Counted from the first letter of the stretch, positions 24,377 to 36,497 are shown. The stretch: DNA of 64,000 nt from Haliotis asinina (GCF_037392515.1 NC_090283.1:15313501-15377500); one strand, 5' to 3'. Translations and numbers: made by a program. The notes: generated from the letters alone by a model not told the origin.

Positions 24377-24662
24377 GTGTTCCGTCGTTCAGAACAACTT
24401 AGCTAAGATCAACCTTAAACACTAAATTTAGTTTATCACCTTAAGAAAACGGTACGCCCGTTGCGCAAAACAAGCCTAAGGCAACCTTAACTCGAACTTC
24501 AACCTCAGGCGTAACCTTAGTTATCTCGGTCCAACCTTAGTTATCAACCTTAACTTAAGGTTAACCTTAGTTAAGGTTGTTTAACCTTAGTAAAGGTCTA
24601 AGGTTGTAATCTTAGAGGTAAGTTTGACCTTAAGAGATAAGGTTCTTTGAACAACGGAACAC
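24377..24662. mobile_element. Fold-back element with repeated AACCTTAG/CTAAGGTT core
   Basis: Ends GTGTTCCGTCGTTCA and, inverted, GTGTTCCGTTGTTCA. The interior is a mesh of AACCTTAGTTA and TAAGGTT in both orientations, including a central palindrome around AACTTAAGGTTAACCTTAGT. No reading frame. Confidence 0.65.
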
Positions 24663-24895
24663 TGATATGGAGGCCTCAAACCACTGAAGAGCAGTGCCGC
24701 TGTTACGATGGTTTCTAGTGTTTACAGCAGAATATGAATGCACAAGGTGACTATATCCATGACGTCATCATGACAACAAAGACCAGACTTAGTGGAACCT
24801 CCAAGTAATGGCTTAATCGGATGGAGTTATATCACAATTTGGTATTCCAGCTGTTTTGTCTATAATTGTTCACGTAACATCCATTGGAGTAGGAC

Positions 24896-25080
24896 TTGGC
24901 TTCAAGCAGACGTATTGAGAACAAAATCAGAGACCAGGCTATAGCTGGTTGTATTGATTCTTTGAAATCCACGTCTGATCACACAACTCCTATACTCAAA
25001 TGTCTACACTGGCGTCCTATTACCAGCTTTTCAAACCTAGAAGTGTATACATTGGTGTATATTATCTGCGGATTTGATTT
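24896..25080 (+). mobile_element. LINE reverse-transcriptase C-terminal fragment
   Basis: The frame reads SDHTTPILKCLHWRPITS, matching the DHITPVLKxLHWLPV motif found near the C-terminus of many non-LTR retrotransposon ORF2 proteins, with RIENKIRDQAIAG upstream in place of the usual linker. The frame drifts after LHWRPI and ends at 25093. A dead, short fragment. Confidence 0.55.
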
Positions 25081-25462
25081 ATTTTATTATTAACAGCTTT
25101 TGTCGATGCATCGATTTACAGTTGTCATCGTGCCTTGGTAGCAAACTGTAATTATCTTACCTCACACATGAATGTCGCCTTCTGATTGGTTATTATTTTC
25201 AGTGTACCCCCCTTACAGGCGATGTATTATTTTCAATGTACACCGCTGGGAATTCCGAACTCTTCTGGTGCTTCGCGGTTTACCATTGAATCACGCATGA
25301 CGCACGGAAATTACCGATGTTTTGCGATTGAAAATCGATGGAAGGGAGATAACTCTAAATCTGTTTACCTTGTGTCGTCTGCAAAATGGCGATTCGTCTC
25401 GCATTCAACAGAAGTGCTTCAAATAGGTCGAAATTAAAACTCGGGTGTTCGGTAAGATAAAT

Positions 25463-25561
25463 ACGTTGTTCACTGGTCCCTCGGGGTCCATGGCGAGGGG
25501 AACATAAACAAACCTCGAGGGTACATGAGCACATGGACCCCTCGTGACCAGTGAACAACTT
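25463..25561. mobile_element. Short fold-back element (GTTGTTCACTGGTC)
   Basis: ACGTTGTTCACTGGTCCCTC on the left is inverted as GACCAGTGAACAACTT on the right, and GGGGTCCATG is also inverted, giving arms of about 33 bases around a 30-base loop. Confidence 0.65.
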
Positions 25562-25634
25562 ATAATATACCAGTGATATCGATAGTAGTCTCTTTCTTAC
25601 AGTTTATTCGTCTTATGAGTCGGTTTCGGAAACA

Positions 25635-25704
25635 GAAGTGTATATTACTGCGTTGAACACAAATAGAGACTTTATATTACTGCGTTGAACACAAACAGAG
25701 ACTT
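25635..25704. repeat. Two-copy tandem repeat
   Basis: TATTACTGCGTTGAACACAA with AGAGACTT is repeated twice with a period of about 36 bases. Confidence 0.6.
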
Positions 25705-26119
25705 GAGATGTTTATTGTATGTATATTTCGTTGATTATCACACAGACTGGGTGTCAAAAAGTTGCGTTTCAATGAGGACATTGTGGATGATACTGTAGCA
25801 ATATATGTACTGTCATTTACACGTCGCAAAAGATAAATACACAAATACCATTTTCTATTAGTATGTCCATACTACATGGAGGGAGTATGCAGTTTATACC
25901 TGGGCATTATCGTATAAATCCATGTGTTTAAGTTTAAGCAGTCGTTATGCACAAAACATATGAATGTTATTAAAAGCATAACAATCTGTCTGATGAGAAA
26001 CCCTCCTACTTCATTGCTACATATTGATGTACTATATGTATGTATATGTATTGAAAGAGCACAAACAAACAAACAAAAAATGTATTTCTTTTTACTCTGG
26101 GCCATGAGGACATGCGAAT

Positions 26120-26122
<3 letters not shown>

Positions 26123-26174
<52 letters not shown>

Positions 26175-26190
26175 TACATACACATACACA
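26123..26190. repeat. CT then CA microsatellite
   Basis: About 17 CT units followed by CA repeats and ACATACACA variants. Confidence 0.9.
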
Positions 26191-26584
26191 CACAAATATA
26201 TATCAATATATATATCATTTATTAATATTTATCAATATGTGTAACGAGCTGGAAGACGTAATTAATTCAATTTCACATTTCCGGTTTGGAAATGCAGATG
26301 TGGGTGTAACAACGAAGAAGATAAATGGCACGTGCATTATTTGTAATTATTTACGTTTTGTTAAGCATCACTTAAACCCATCTGTGCAATGTGCGTTATC
26401 TGCGTTTTGCAGCTTAATATATACAGTCACTGCAGAATTTATGGGTAGAGCAAAATGGGCTTTGCTTGTAGGCTGGATATCGATATGGTTCATGAAGATC
26501 GACACTCGTTGGTTAAATATCGATCGATAATGAACATGATTTAGAAGTATCCCATGAATAGAAACCCAACTTTGTGTATTGTGT

Positions 26585-26800
26585 GAGTAAACTATACCCA
26601 TCGAACCCGGGTTCGATTCCCCAAATGGGTACAATATGTGATGACTATTTAGTGCGTTCTCCGACATCATATCGGTGGGATATTTCTGAAAGCTATATGA
26701 AACTAAACTCACTACTCAATTAAAAACGGAATTCATTGTATTGTGATATTGCTGGATTAACGCGATAGCGGCGTAAAACCATACTCACTCATTCATTTGC
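26585..26800 (+). repeat. SINE-2 copy with diverged middle
   Basis: Box B CCCGGGTTCGATTCCCCAAA with TGGGTACAATATGTG, and at the end GTGATATTGCTGGATTAACG, AGCGGCGTAAAACCATACTC. The 5' head is truncated and the middle has picked up extra sequence. Confidence 0.6.
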
Positions 26801-27104
26801 CTATTTTCCCACCGTCCCACAACGTTGCTGCTTATCGAGACATCCTTACACCCCTCTCACGACAAAAATGGATCACACCAGTTTGCTGTAAATATGCTTC
26901 CATAATAGCTGGACAGTAGTCAACAGATCGAGTAAGTAAATTTCTTTATTTCATGGTAATGTGAATATGTTGTAGTTCCACGAAATACTCAGGTAGCAAG
27001 TGTTGTTTTTGTTTTTCTTTAAAATAGGGTTCAGTCAAATGAAAATTAATTCTTTAAAAAGTGGTTTGTCGTAAGAGGCAACTAAATCCATTGGGTAATA
27101 TTTA

Positions 27105-27190
27105 ACTCCAAAGTTCACTGTACACCAGAAATGGACTCCACATATTGTAACCTTGTTAGGAATCGAAGCCGGGTCACTACTCTACTCCAC
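27105..27190 (-). repeat. SINE-2 fragment
   Basis: CAGAAATGGACTCCACATAT and GGAATCGAAGCCGGGTCACT are inverted SINE-2 body and box B. Confidence 0.5.
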
Positions 27191-27205
27191 TGCCCCATCA
27201 GACCT

Positions 27206-27445
27206 GGGAATATCCGGGATAGAATAGGTCTTCAGCAACTATGCTTGTAGTAAAAGGCGACTGACAGGATCGGGTGGTCAGGCTCGATGACATGGTTGAT
27301 ACATGTCATCGATTCCCAGTTGCGCAGATTGATGCTCATGCTTTGACCACTGGATTGTCTGGTCCAGACTCGATTATTTACAGACCGCCGCCACATAACT
27401 AGAATATTGTTAATTGTGGCGTAAAACTACACTCACTCGCTCACT
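27206..27445 (+). repeat. SINE-1 copy, full length
   Basis: ATCCGGGATAGAATAGGTCT, GGATCGGGTGGTCAGGCTCG, CACTGGATTGTCTGGTCCAG, TTGTGGCGTAAAACTACACT, ending in CTCACTCGCTCACTG. Confidence 0.85.
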
Positions 27446-27627
27446 GCTGACCGAAGCTGCATGATTTATGTGATCGTACCTCATTGCTGCCGGTTTGGTA
27501 ACTGATCGGAGGCTGCACGTAGCGATAATCATTATCCTAACTTGTAACGCGTTAATGTTGACGACCATATATAATTTGTCCTTATCCTTCTATATCCTTG
27601 CTAAACCATGAAAAAACGTGGTCTCTA

Positions 27628-27880
27628 GCAACCCTTGTTTGTCGTAATCGGTTGGTCAGGAACAATGACTTGGTGAATACATGTCATCGTATCCCAACTG
27701 CGCAGATCGATGCTCATGATGTTGATCATCAGATCAGCGAACCTGACCACCTTGTCTCGATAACCGCCTCTTACAAGCATGTCATGGTATCCCAGATGTG
27801 TGTATATGTTCATGCTGTTGATCACTGTCTTGTTTGGCCTAGACACGATTATTTACAAACTGCCATATAGCGGCCGTAAA
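27628..27880 (+). repeat. Rearranged SINE-1 with an internal inverted piece
   Basis: Starts and ends in sense, but 27735-27780 (CAGCGAACCTGACCACC, CCGCCTCTTACAAGCATG) is antisense, so two copies in opposite orientation were joined. Confidence 0.6.
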
Positions 27881-30122
27881 AAGAAAAAAAAGACGAAACC
27901 AATCAAAACGATAAAGAACATTTAAGTCAGAAATAGAAAAAAAGAACTCTGGGTTTTTTTCACATTTATGTCAACAATTTACGTTAAAGTATGTTCTGTC
28001 CAACTACAGTCTCGGTGGTAAGGTCTGTAACTAAACGCCCAAAAGATCTTTGCTGGGGAGAGATTAATACCAAAACTAGCATATCGGTTTTTCCTTAGTC
28101 CAGAGCGACTTATTGGGATCAGATCATTGCTTTATGCAACTTTGTGTGCGATAAAATTGTATTACAAAGGACACTTTTCAAATACCCATTTCGAAATTAG
28201 ACTTAGCTTCAATATAAACGGTTTCTGACGTACAAAATAACTGCAATACTGATAAACGTTACTTAAATGTTACGGAAGAACGACACCTAAAATGTTAATC
28301 AATAGAGAAGACATATTCAACCCACACGAAAAAGCATAATACATCTTTGAGATGACCCTTTGTACCTGTAATGAGCACATGCATTTCGTGTGAGGTGATT
28401 CGACGGTCGGTCGTCAAACCTGTTGGGGCGACCTAATTGTCATCTAGTGTGATCTATTGTTTTCAACAGCTAATCGTATTTTTTTTATGTGTGGTCCAAT
28501 GTTATGAGTAAACATGCTTTTCTGCTCTTCATATCATATTACGCATCCCGATAAACGCCAAGTTAGGCCGATGTGGGTTATTATGACATATGCTATTTGT
28601 AATTGTGTAAATATTAAGAATATATAGTAACAGCGTAAAACAGTTCGGTTTTTTATTTCCGACAGTGATTTAACACTATATATTTAGGCACTATAGTAGG
28701 CCCCCAAAACAGATGTTGCCCCCATGTTCAAATCATCATTATTGGTTTGTATTACAAGGGGTAAGCGCAGTAGTTGGAACAGTGAAACAATTGCACGTGC
28801 GATACGTGATGAGCGTTAGCTTACACCAATCCTACTTGTTCTCGGTGTTTCATCCAATGTGCATACCCCCCTGTGATAAAAAATTAAAGAGATTTGAAAT
28901 TGTAGTCTTTTGTTAATCAACCTTTATCCCAAGTTGATTAAAATTGTAAGGTTTATATGTTCAACTGGCAAGGTTCGCAACCTTAATTTCACTTTATTCG
29001 AAAAAATGTTTTGTTTAATTTCATATTTGAAGTTCAACGGTACCTTTTCACTGCAAAGAGAGTAGAGCTCTCATCGTCTACGACTTTACATTGATGGTAT
29101 ATAGTTTTACACATTTCTGTCACATTGATAGCTGTACAATTGTGGTGCTACAACAACAATACATTGAAAAACGAGTTTGACAATATGTCACGAGAACGAC
29201 ATGAGAACAATGAACCGTACTGACCGCTCCCTGCCATTCGACATTTCACATCGACCAGAATCTGTTTTTCTGTCTAAATGTCTGAGTTGACATTAACCTA
29301 CTGAATGGCGGTGTTGTCACTGTCATTTTTAAAATTAAAATTCAACAATCCTTATGTTCAACTATCATAAATATGGAACATTGCTAAGCACGGCGTTAAA
29401 CTAAACTGACTCACAGACAGTCATATTTCTGCAAATGTTGTTGAGTGAAAGGCACCAGCTTAACTGCATAGGCGAATGTGGTGATTTACTGTACGTGTCT
29501 AATGAAGAATCTTCGGCCCAGGGTTGATTATCTATAGACCACCTCTGGACTATTGCTTCGTACAGGTCTGTACACTATACAAAATGTAAATACATATGTT
29601 TTTTGTTTGTACAGAAACAATTTGAACTCATAGCACGACACGGGCCAGCTGCGTATGTATGTACCAAATAAGTAGTGTCTTGTTTGTTTATTTTATTTAT
29701 TGTTTTTATGTTAATAATGTTTTATCTCATTCCGGCCAATATTATATGTGTGTTTACAACAAATGTATTTTGTTCAATTCATTTCTCATGTGTGGTTTCT
29801 GTCCCCAAATCTCGTTTTTGCCAACAGGTGGTGAATTGTTCATCTTATCGATACAAAAGTTCAATTATACATCGATAATGTTTTGTTCTGATGTTTTGGA
29901 CGAGGAATATGTTTGGTGACAAGTGATAACACATGGATGCATTCATACACCGTCTGTGCCAAGTGGCAAGGATACATTATTAACACAATTCCAATTGGAA
30001 AAACAGCATTACCAGAATGGTCTCAATATCAATTAACCGCTGTCGGTACAATATCAGTATGTAGCTGTATGTAGTCGTTGTGAGCCACGATCACATCATT
30101 TCTGTGTTTGCCTTTCAGAAAC

Positions 30123-33100
30123 ATGTCGCTGTTTTGCATATGCTTCATTATTTTCACAAGTTTCACTCAAAACGTAAGTAGAAAAAAAAACTTTATGGAA
30201 TGACCATGTGCATAACTGATACTTGTATATGTACAGGAGATAAATATGAATCTGGACGGAAAAATAACTTACGCCATTCTGATAACCTGCTTGGACTGAG
30301 AGACCGATCTAGGAATCGGTCGTCTTTCGTTTAGACTGAGAGAAGACTAACGGGATCCGTTCCTCAGGTTTACTCGGGTTTTTTTGTATATCATACTTGC
30401 GTAGTTTACTGACACTGTTAAACGCACGTGAACATCCGGCTTAGTACTGATCTTCAACAACCCATGCTTGTAACACGCGACTAACCGGATCGGGTGGTCT
30501 TGCTCACTGACTTGGTTGACACATGTCATCGTGTCTCAATTGCGCAGGTCAATATTCATGGTGTTAGTCACTTGATTGTCTGGTCCAGACTCAATTACCG
30601 ACAGATCGCCACCAATATTTAATTTTGAGGGCGACGTTAAACAACAAACCGTCCCAATCCGGTGGAGTAATGTCAGGGTTTTTACTTTGAGCTCCGATCA
30701 GGACTGGACCGTCTTCTGGACCACTGATGCCGTAGGTTCAGCTGTTGCTAAACATAACTCCTGTACAGTGGAGCCATATCATAAGCAGAGTATGTAAGGA
30801 TGGTTGCTAACTTTGTAGTTTAACTCATCTGTCGAAAACACGAGAGTGAACGAGTAATATTTTACATTCCCTCGTGAGATACGATCCAACAGGGCGATTT
30901 GAAACCATGACCGTTTGTTAAACACCTTTTATCCTAAGTTGAATAAAATTCTGAGATACAAACGTAAGGTAAAATCATGAGGAATCGCAATCTTAATTTC
31001 AATCTATTCGATTTGCGTTTTTGTTGGAAGTGAAGTACATCATAGGGTACGTTTACACTGTAAACAGACTACAATAGTCTTCACGCATATATGGATATAT
31101 GGTGACTTATATCATGACGCTTTTCGCAGGGAGCCAGTGGTGAGCATCACGAGGTGGTCACTCTGCTGGTAAGTAAGTAAGAACGTGGGGGGTGGGGGGG
31201 TGGGGGTCTGTATGTATGTACGTATGTATGTATGTATGTATGTGTGTGTGTGTGTGTCCGTATGTACGTACGTATGTATGTGTGTATGTGTGTGCGTGCG
31301 TGCGTACGTGCGTGTGTATGTCTGTCTGTCTGAGTGTCGGTGTGTGTCTGTGTGTATGTGTATATGTATGCATCTGTATATGTAAGGTAATGTATTGTTT
31401 TTTTAACGTAATGATATGTGTGTGTGTGTGTGTGCGCGCGTGCGCGCGCGTGTGTGTGTACTTGTATGCTCGTACTATGGAACATCCCTTACTGTTTTGG
31501 AATTATACAAATACCTCCACAATCTCAATCAACAGAAAGGCCAAAAAAACCCAAAACATTAAATCATACCAAATGTATTAAGGTTTTTCACATATTGTTT
31601 AAAATGCATTCTACAATTGAATCGTCAGCGGCTGAAGTGATGGTGTAAATCCAGTTGGGGTCAATTGAGGAAGCAAGAATTACCGTATATCCCAATTTTC
31701 CTTTATATAGTGTCAATATACTTGTGAAATACCATAGATGTGTCAAGACTAACTTACTACACTTTCAAACACTTGGTAATAATCTTTGAAATGATTCACA
31801 ATGAAGATCAGTATACCATTCTGTCGTCAAGTCAGTTTGGACACTTGTTTTCTTTTCTAGGAGCCGCCGTTTGTGATGGAGAAGTCCTCTCAGTCTCAGT
31901 TCGAACCCAAGAAGTATGAAGGGATGTTGGTCGATATCCTAGACGAACTTGCCCGCCGCCTTAACTTCACCTACAGCATACACGAGGTCTACGACGGCAG
32001 ATTTGGATACGAGGTAGAACCAGGAAAATGGGACGGACTTGTGTCGGAGCTAATCAATAATGTAAGAAAGGCGAGAGATTGGCTGAAGTTAATGCCTGCA
32101 CTACGATAGAATAACGCACGCACTAGCACGCAGCGCACACACGCACAGTGTGGACCTTCCTGCAAATAATTTGTACAGTCACGACGTGGGTGCAGAGCCT
32201 AGAACAAAATACTCATGTCACACATATCTTTATTACTCTTTATTTTATTTTTTTTTATAAATTAATTTCTATTGAAGTCTTATTGCTAAAATTTCAATTT
32301 TAAATCTTGCAACAATACTTTCACCTAAATTAGAACCAATTCAGGCCTGGTCTGATAGTGATTATGATAAATAAATGAATGTCATTTTTTTCAGCAATCT
32401 GACCTTGCCTTGTCGCATTTGACCATCAACTCTCAAAGAGCACAGGTTGTGAAGTTCACGCAGCCGTTCATGTTAGCTGGCCTTCGCATTCTGTACCGGC
32501 CGCCCGACCCGTCATCCAATCAGGAGCCTTGGTACATCCTGCTTTCACCATTCACTGCGGGATTGTGGGTTGTGATAGTTGTCATGTGGCTTGTGATTGG
32601 CTGTGTATCATACGCCATTGTTAAATTTAGCCCGCTTGAAGACAATTCAGAACAAAGAGTCAATGAAGTGGACTGCAACAGCGTGTTGTGTGGGAAGCTG
32701 CTATACGCCGTGTGCTGTATTCTCATCCAGCGGCGTGAGTATACCCGATGGCTATCGGGTGTTTCCGTGTGATTCCGGTATTCTCCCATTTAATTTGCGG
32801 AACTCTCGAACTGTGCCGAAAGTTGACATTACAAATATGTTTGGGCAGAATTTCATATGTATATTTAAGAAATACAGTTCGCTCTACTACTGTATTGCTT
32901 TTCAAAGATGCCGTATTTAATCATTTCTAAGCCTAATTGCGATTAATCTATGGCAGAAAACAAACGACGGTGTCTGTGACCTAAATTATGAATCCTCGCA
33001 CGGGGCTAACTGACGCGCTGTTCTTTTGACGTGTCAGCCCCCAACGTTAAGACCAACGTTACTAGAAAGACACATGGTGAACAGTTTGGTCACGGTTTAT

Positions 33101-36100
33101 GTTCGGGTTGAATATCTTCTCTAGATCATTTTAAGTACACCCGTGATTCCCTTAAACCATACAAGGCAATATGGCCGTCTCATTTCTACTACCTGTGAAA
33201 GTTTAGATCAGTACATTCAGCTGTAGCTGACTAGTCATGCGACATTCCACGATTGCATTGTGGGAATGTAAATTATGCAAACATGACCGAGTCCCTGTAA
33301 AATTTTGAGTCGAACTGTGAGACATTTTATCCTTCGGAAAATATAAACGTAATGTTTCCACCAGTGATGTTAGTAGCTAAGGTACATAGCGTTCACTACA
33401 TGAACGCTATGCCGCACCTCCATAGGCCGCAATGGTGGAAATCCTTTGTCGCACTTTCGCGCACTCGTTACAACTATTGCGCACGAAAATGTTATGTGAG
33501 TGGCTTCTTTGAACTTATACCTACATGTGTGCCCTAGTTTCGGTATCAAAATATTCAAAAATAAATATTTTCACGCCATCAAACATCTCAGTCGATCGAT
33601 CGCATGAGCGGCGCCATTTTATATCACGTGACGCGAAGGGATTCCCTCCCTAAAATAGTAACACACCTGGGTACCGTTTCACAAAACTCTCGTAAGCCTA
33701 AGATCTCGTAACTTTTCTCGTAGCATTTGTACCTGGCATACTGTAACATAGGAGGTGCAAATGCTACGAGGAAAGTTACGAGATCTTAGGCTTACGAGAG
33801 TTTTGTCAAACGGGGCCCTGTTCCAGACCTCGGTGCTTGTTTAGAACAAATTTTCATACATTTTTAGATAATTAAAAGGATTGTGTGGAGACTTTCTTTC
33901 CCAATCAAGACTGACTGACCACTGTTTTTTTGTTTTTTTTGGCGCTGAGAAACACACAAACTATAAGTGCCTACGCCACATTTCGATAATTCAGTCAGTA
34001 ACTACCCGGTAATGTCATGTGCACCTTTCCACCTCTGCTCCCGCCAGCTGCAAGGACCGTTTCACAAAGCTATCACCGCGATAGTCAGTGTTACAATACT
34101 GGGTACGAATGCTACGAGAACAGTTATGAGATTTTTGGCTACAAGAGCTTTGTGAAACTGGACCCATAAACCGCAACTCATTGTTCATCTATCAGACTGT
34201 TCTTGTTCGTGGATAAACGCCCATTGCCGGCACCATTTATCAAGCCATAAACTGTGAACTGAACATACCCTAGATCCTGTTAGCCTAGACATCCTTTCCC
34301 AATGCCAGGCACTTGATACTGAGCAGAGCATTAACTGCCTCTAACATGGAACTGAATTTGTCCTGTATTTGTTTTGACCTTTTCCCCATGCAGATCATGT
34401 CAGTCCTCCCCGGTCTCCATCTGGGCGCTTCCTTGCCTCTGTCAGGTGGCTTTTCTGTATCCTCACTCTCATCAGCTTCACTGCCAGCCTCACCGCCATC
34501 TTCCTCACCCGTGACACCGACATCCACGACATCCCCTTCCGCTCCTTCGACGAGCTGTCCCGACAGACGAGGGTCCAGTATGGGGTGTACAAGCCAAGTC
34601 TCACCCTCGATTACTTCAAGTACGTCGACACTCTTGAAGATCCAGGTTAAAATGATCTTCAGTTACCCAAACTTGTCGTAAGAGGCGACTAACCGGATCG
34701 GGTGGTCAGACTCGCCGACCTGGTTGATTCATGTCATCGCATCTTAATTCCAGACATCGACGCTTAGTCACTGGATTGTCTGGTCCAGGTTATTGGCTGA
34801 CTGCCAGCCTATAGCTGGAATACTGCTTCGTGCGACGTAAAACAACTGAAATATCAACCAGTATTTAGAACAGTGGCGTATAGTTCATACGTTCTTTGGA
34901 CACACGGGCGGTGGGGTAGCCTAGTGGTTAAGGCGTTCGATCGCCAAACCCGGGTTCGATTCCCCACAATGTGTGAAGTCCATTTCTGGTTCAAACCGCC
35001 GTGATATTGCTCGAATGTTGTTAAAAGCGGTTTATCGCACGATGAAGTCTCAACCTGGCAATATCGTTGTGGTGAAAGCATTCAATCGTCACATTTGTAA
35101 GTGTCCCTACTCACCAAACCAATCACACGCTCACTGAATCATAATAATGTTTTTGTCATCAGGAACTCCCAGCAGCCGATGGTAAAGAGGATGTGGCAAG
35201 CCATGAACAACTTCCGACCAAGTGTCTTCATCACCAGCACCAAGCAGGGACTGGACAGACTCAGAGAAGGGGATGGCAAGTTTGCCTTCATCATGGAGGG
35301 ACCCTTAGCCGAGTTCGAAGCCGAAAAGGAACCATGCGATCTAGTTGTTCTTGGCACCGAGTTGGACGAACAAGCGTATGGGTTTGCATGCAGGTAGACC
35401 TTGTTCCACACCCACTACCAACAGCTGAACCTTTCGCTCCTCTGTTAAACTGAAGGAGTGAAGTGAGTTTGGCTTGACGCGGGACTCAGCAATAGTCCAG
35501 CTATATGGAGACGCTGTGTAAGTAACCGAGTCTGGACAAGGCAATCCTGTGATCATCAGCATGAGCATCCATCAACGCAAATGGGATATGATGGCATGTG
35601 TCAACAAATTCAGTGGGGCTGATCATCCGATCCTGTTGGTCGCCTCTTACGACAAGTATGGGTAACTGAAGATCAGTTATCGATTACAGACCGTCGAACT
35701 ATAGCTGGTATATTGCTGAGAGCCACGTAAAACTAAAGTCACTCAAACGAAAAACAAGGAAAAAAAACATATTTTAATTGATTCTGTCTGTGTCGCTTCA
35801 GGGGAGACTAATGTAGTCTTTTCATCAACACAGGTGGGAAGGAGACCTTTGCGACCGGATCGACCACAAGCTTCTCGAGATGAGGGAAGAGGAGTTTCTC
35901 TACAAGGTCAAGGTCAAATGGATGTACAGTGGGTGCAAAGAGAAACGAGAACAGGAAGTTTACTTGGGTGGTCTCTCCGTCCTTGACACGTTTGGTCTCC
36001 CGTTAGGCGGCGTTGCACGGAAGAGTGTCACACTCAGAACGTTTGCTGCTGGCTTTCTTGCTTTATTCGTTGGGCTTGCCGTCACAGTGCTCATCTTGGG

Positions 36101-36497
36101 AGCGGAAGTGACGTACGCGAGGTCACGTAATGTGACGGTAAGACGCATTAATTGACTTTCCGTAAGGTTTAAATGGTGACTTTGTTAAATTTAGGGTGGT
36201 GCAGCCTGTCATGCCCAAAGGAACGGGTCCGATCCCAATTTGGGTACACCGTTTGGAGCCTATTTCTGGTAATCCCGCAATGCTATTGCTAAAGTTGACT
36301 TTCCCACCAGTAATCCTGGCTATGGATCTGAATCTATCGAACAGAAATCGTTAATCTTTAACTGAATATCAATCGGTTGTGGCAAATATCTGTTTCAGGC
36401 CAAGTTCTCCATACACCAGCCAATGAGAAACGACAGCAAGGACAATGTAAACCGAGTCTCCACAAGCAAACTTGTGAATGACGATTCGCTTTCGTAA
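30123..36497 (+). CDS. Gene C: ATD-less ionotropic glutamate receptor-like (iGluR/IR) subunit
   Basis: Predicted ligand-gated cation channel subunit. Exons: 30123-30173, 31130-31168, 31861-32061, 32395-32734, 34394-34619, 35163-35393, 35834-36137, 36399-36497; all GT-AG, and the frame holds across every border to give 496 aa. Residues 1-17 are a signal peptide (MSLFCICFIIFTSFTQN). S1 starts VVTLL EPPFVM and has KYEGMLVDILDELARR, NFTY and Arg112. M1 is about 133-165. The pore loop ends ILIQR with PRSPSGR after it, so Gln sits at the Q/R-equivalent site and Arg at the next. M3 carries SFTASLTAI, S2 has Glu331 and CRWEGDLC, and M4 ends in GAEVTYARSRNVT. The last exon adds a 32-residue polar tail ending NDDSLS. 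Unlike A, B and D, the S2-M4 region is cut by two extra introns at Lys286 and Arg363. An acceptor-like TTTCAG just before ATG suggests a further 5' noncoding exon. Confidence 0.88.
30430..30650 (+). repeat. SINE-1 copy in gene C intron 1
   Basis: CATCCGGCTTAGTACTGATC, CTAACCGGATCGGGTGGTC, TTGATTGTCTGGTCCAGACT, GCGACGTTAAACAAC. A short 5' scrap of another copy (GACTAACGGGATCC) lies at 30345-30362. Confidence 0.75.
31185..31460. repeat. GTAT/GT/GC-rich microsatellite tract in gene C intron 2
   Basis: Mostly TGTATG, TGTG and TGCG units beginning 17 bases after the donor of exon 2, with a second GT/GC run at 31417-31460. Apparent Cys/Val/Tyr and His/Thr reading frames come from the repeat. Confidence 0.85.
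33669..33818. mobile_element. Near-perfect fold-back MITE in gene C intron 4
   Basis: A left arm from GGGTACCGTTTCACAAAAC to GTAGCATTTG is answered by an inverted arm ending GTTTTGTCAAACGGGGCCC. About 60 bases pair with roughly four mismatches around a 27-base loop. Very young-looking compared with its relatives at 7601-7744 and 34054-34165. Confidence 0.85.
34054..34165. mobile_element. Fold-back MITE, GTTTCAC family, in gene C intron 4
   Basis: GGACCGTTTCACAAAGCT on the left is inverted as AGCTTTGTGAAACTGGACCC... on the right, with inner AATGCTACGAGAACAGTTAT as in the 33669 copy. Older and shorter. Confidence 0.75.
34651..34850 (+). repeat. SINE-1 copy inside gene C intron 5
   Basis: ATGATCTTCAGTTACCCAAA, CTTGTCGTAAGAGGCGACTA, ACTGGATTGTCTGGTCCAGG, GGAATACTGCTTCGTGCGAC. 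It begins about 30 bases after the intron donor. Confidence 0.8.
34905..35042 (+). repeat. SINE-2 copy inside gene C intron 5
   Basis: GGTGGGGTAGCCTAGTGGTT (box A region), CCGGGTTCGATTCCCCACAA (box B), then CCGTGATATTGCTCGAATGT and AAAGCGGTTTATC. The best-preserved tRNA-like head in the window. Confidence 0.85.
35465..35752. repeat. SINE-1 composite filling gene C intron 6
   Basis: 35465-35672 is an antisense copy (GACTCAGCAATAGTCCAGCT, TCGCCTCTTACGACAAGTAT) and 35680-35752 is a sense 3' tail (GATTACAGACCGTCG, GGTATATTGCTGAGAGCCAC). Together they make up most of the 440-bp intron. Confidence 0.75.
36190..36310 (+). repeat. SINE-2 copy in gene C intron 7
   Basis: GGGTGGTGCAGCCTGTCATG, GGGTCCGATCCCAATTTGGG, TCTGGTAATCCCGCAATGCT. 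The tail is truncated. Confidence 0.65.

Larger units (their letters stand above)
22314..30122. other. Head-to-head spacer between genes B and C
   Basis: A 7.8 kb region holding the upstream sequences of both divergent genes. It has no exon I can support. Repeats inside it are listed separately; 28000-29360 is featureless AT-rich sequence, and 29368-29415 is a SINE tail scrap (GGAACATTGCTAAGCACGGC). Confidence 0.5.

Noticed and set aside
31147-31581. Cys/Val/Tyr-rich and His/Thr-rich open frames
   Set aside because: Translation of a GT/GTAT microsatellite in gene C intron 2, open on both strands.
34905-35000. tRNA gene
   Set aside because: Box A and box B are present, but the acceptor stem does not pair and the sequence continues into the SINE-2 body; all similar hits are SINE heads.
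36123-36155. Gene C ending in VRRIN at the stop 36155
   Set aside because: A consensus donor (ACG followed by GTAAGA) precedes it, and an in-frame tail exon with a good acceptor lies at 36399-36497, so the stop is probably intronic.
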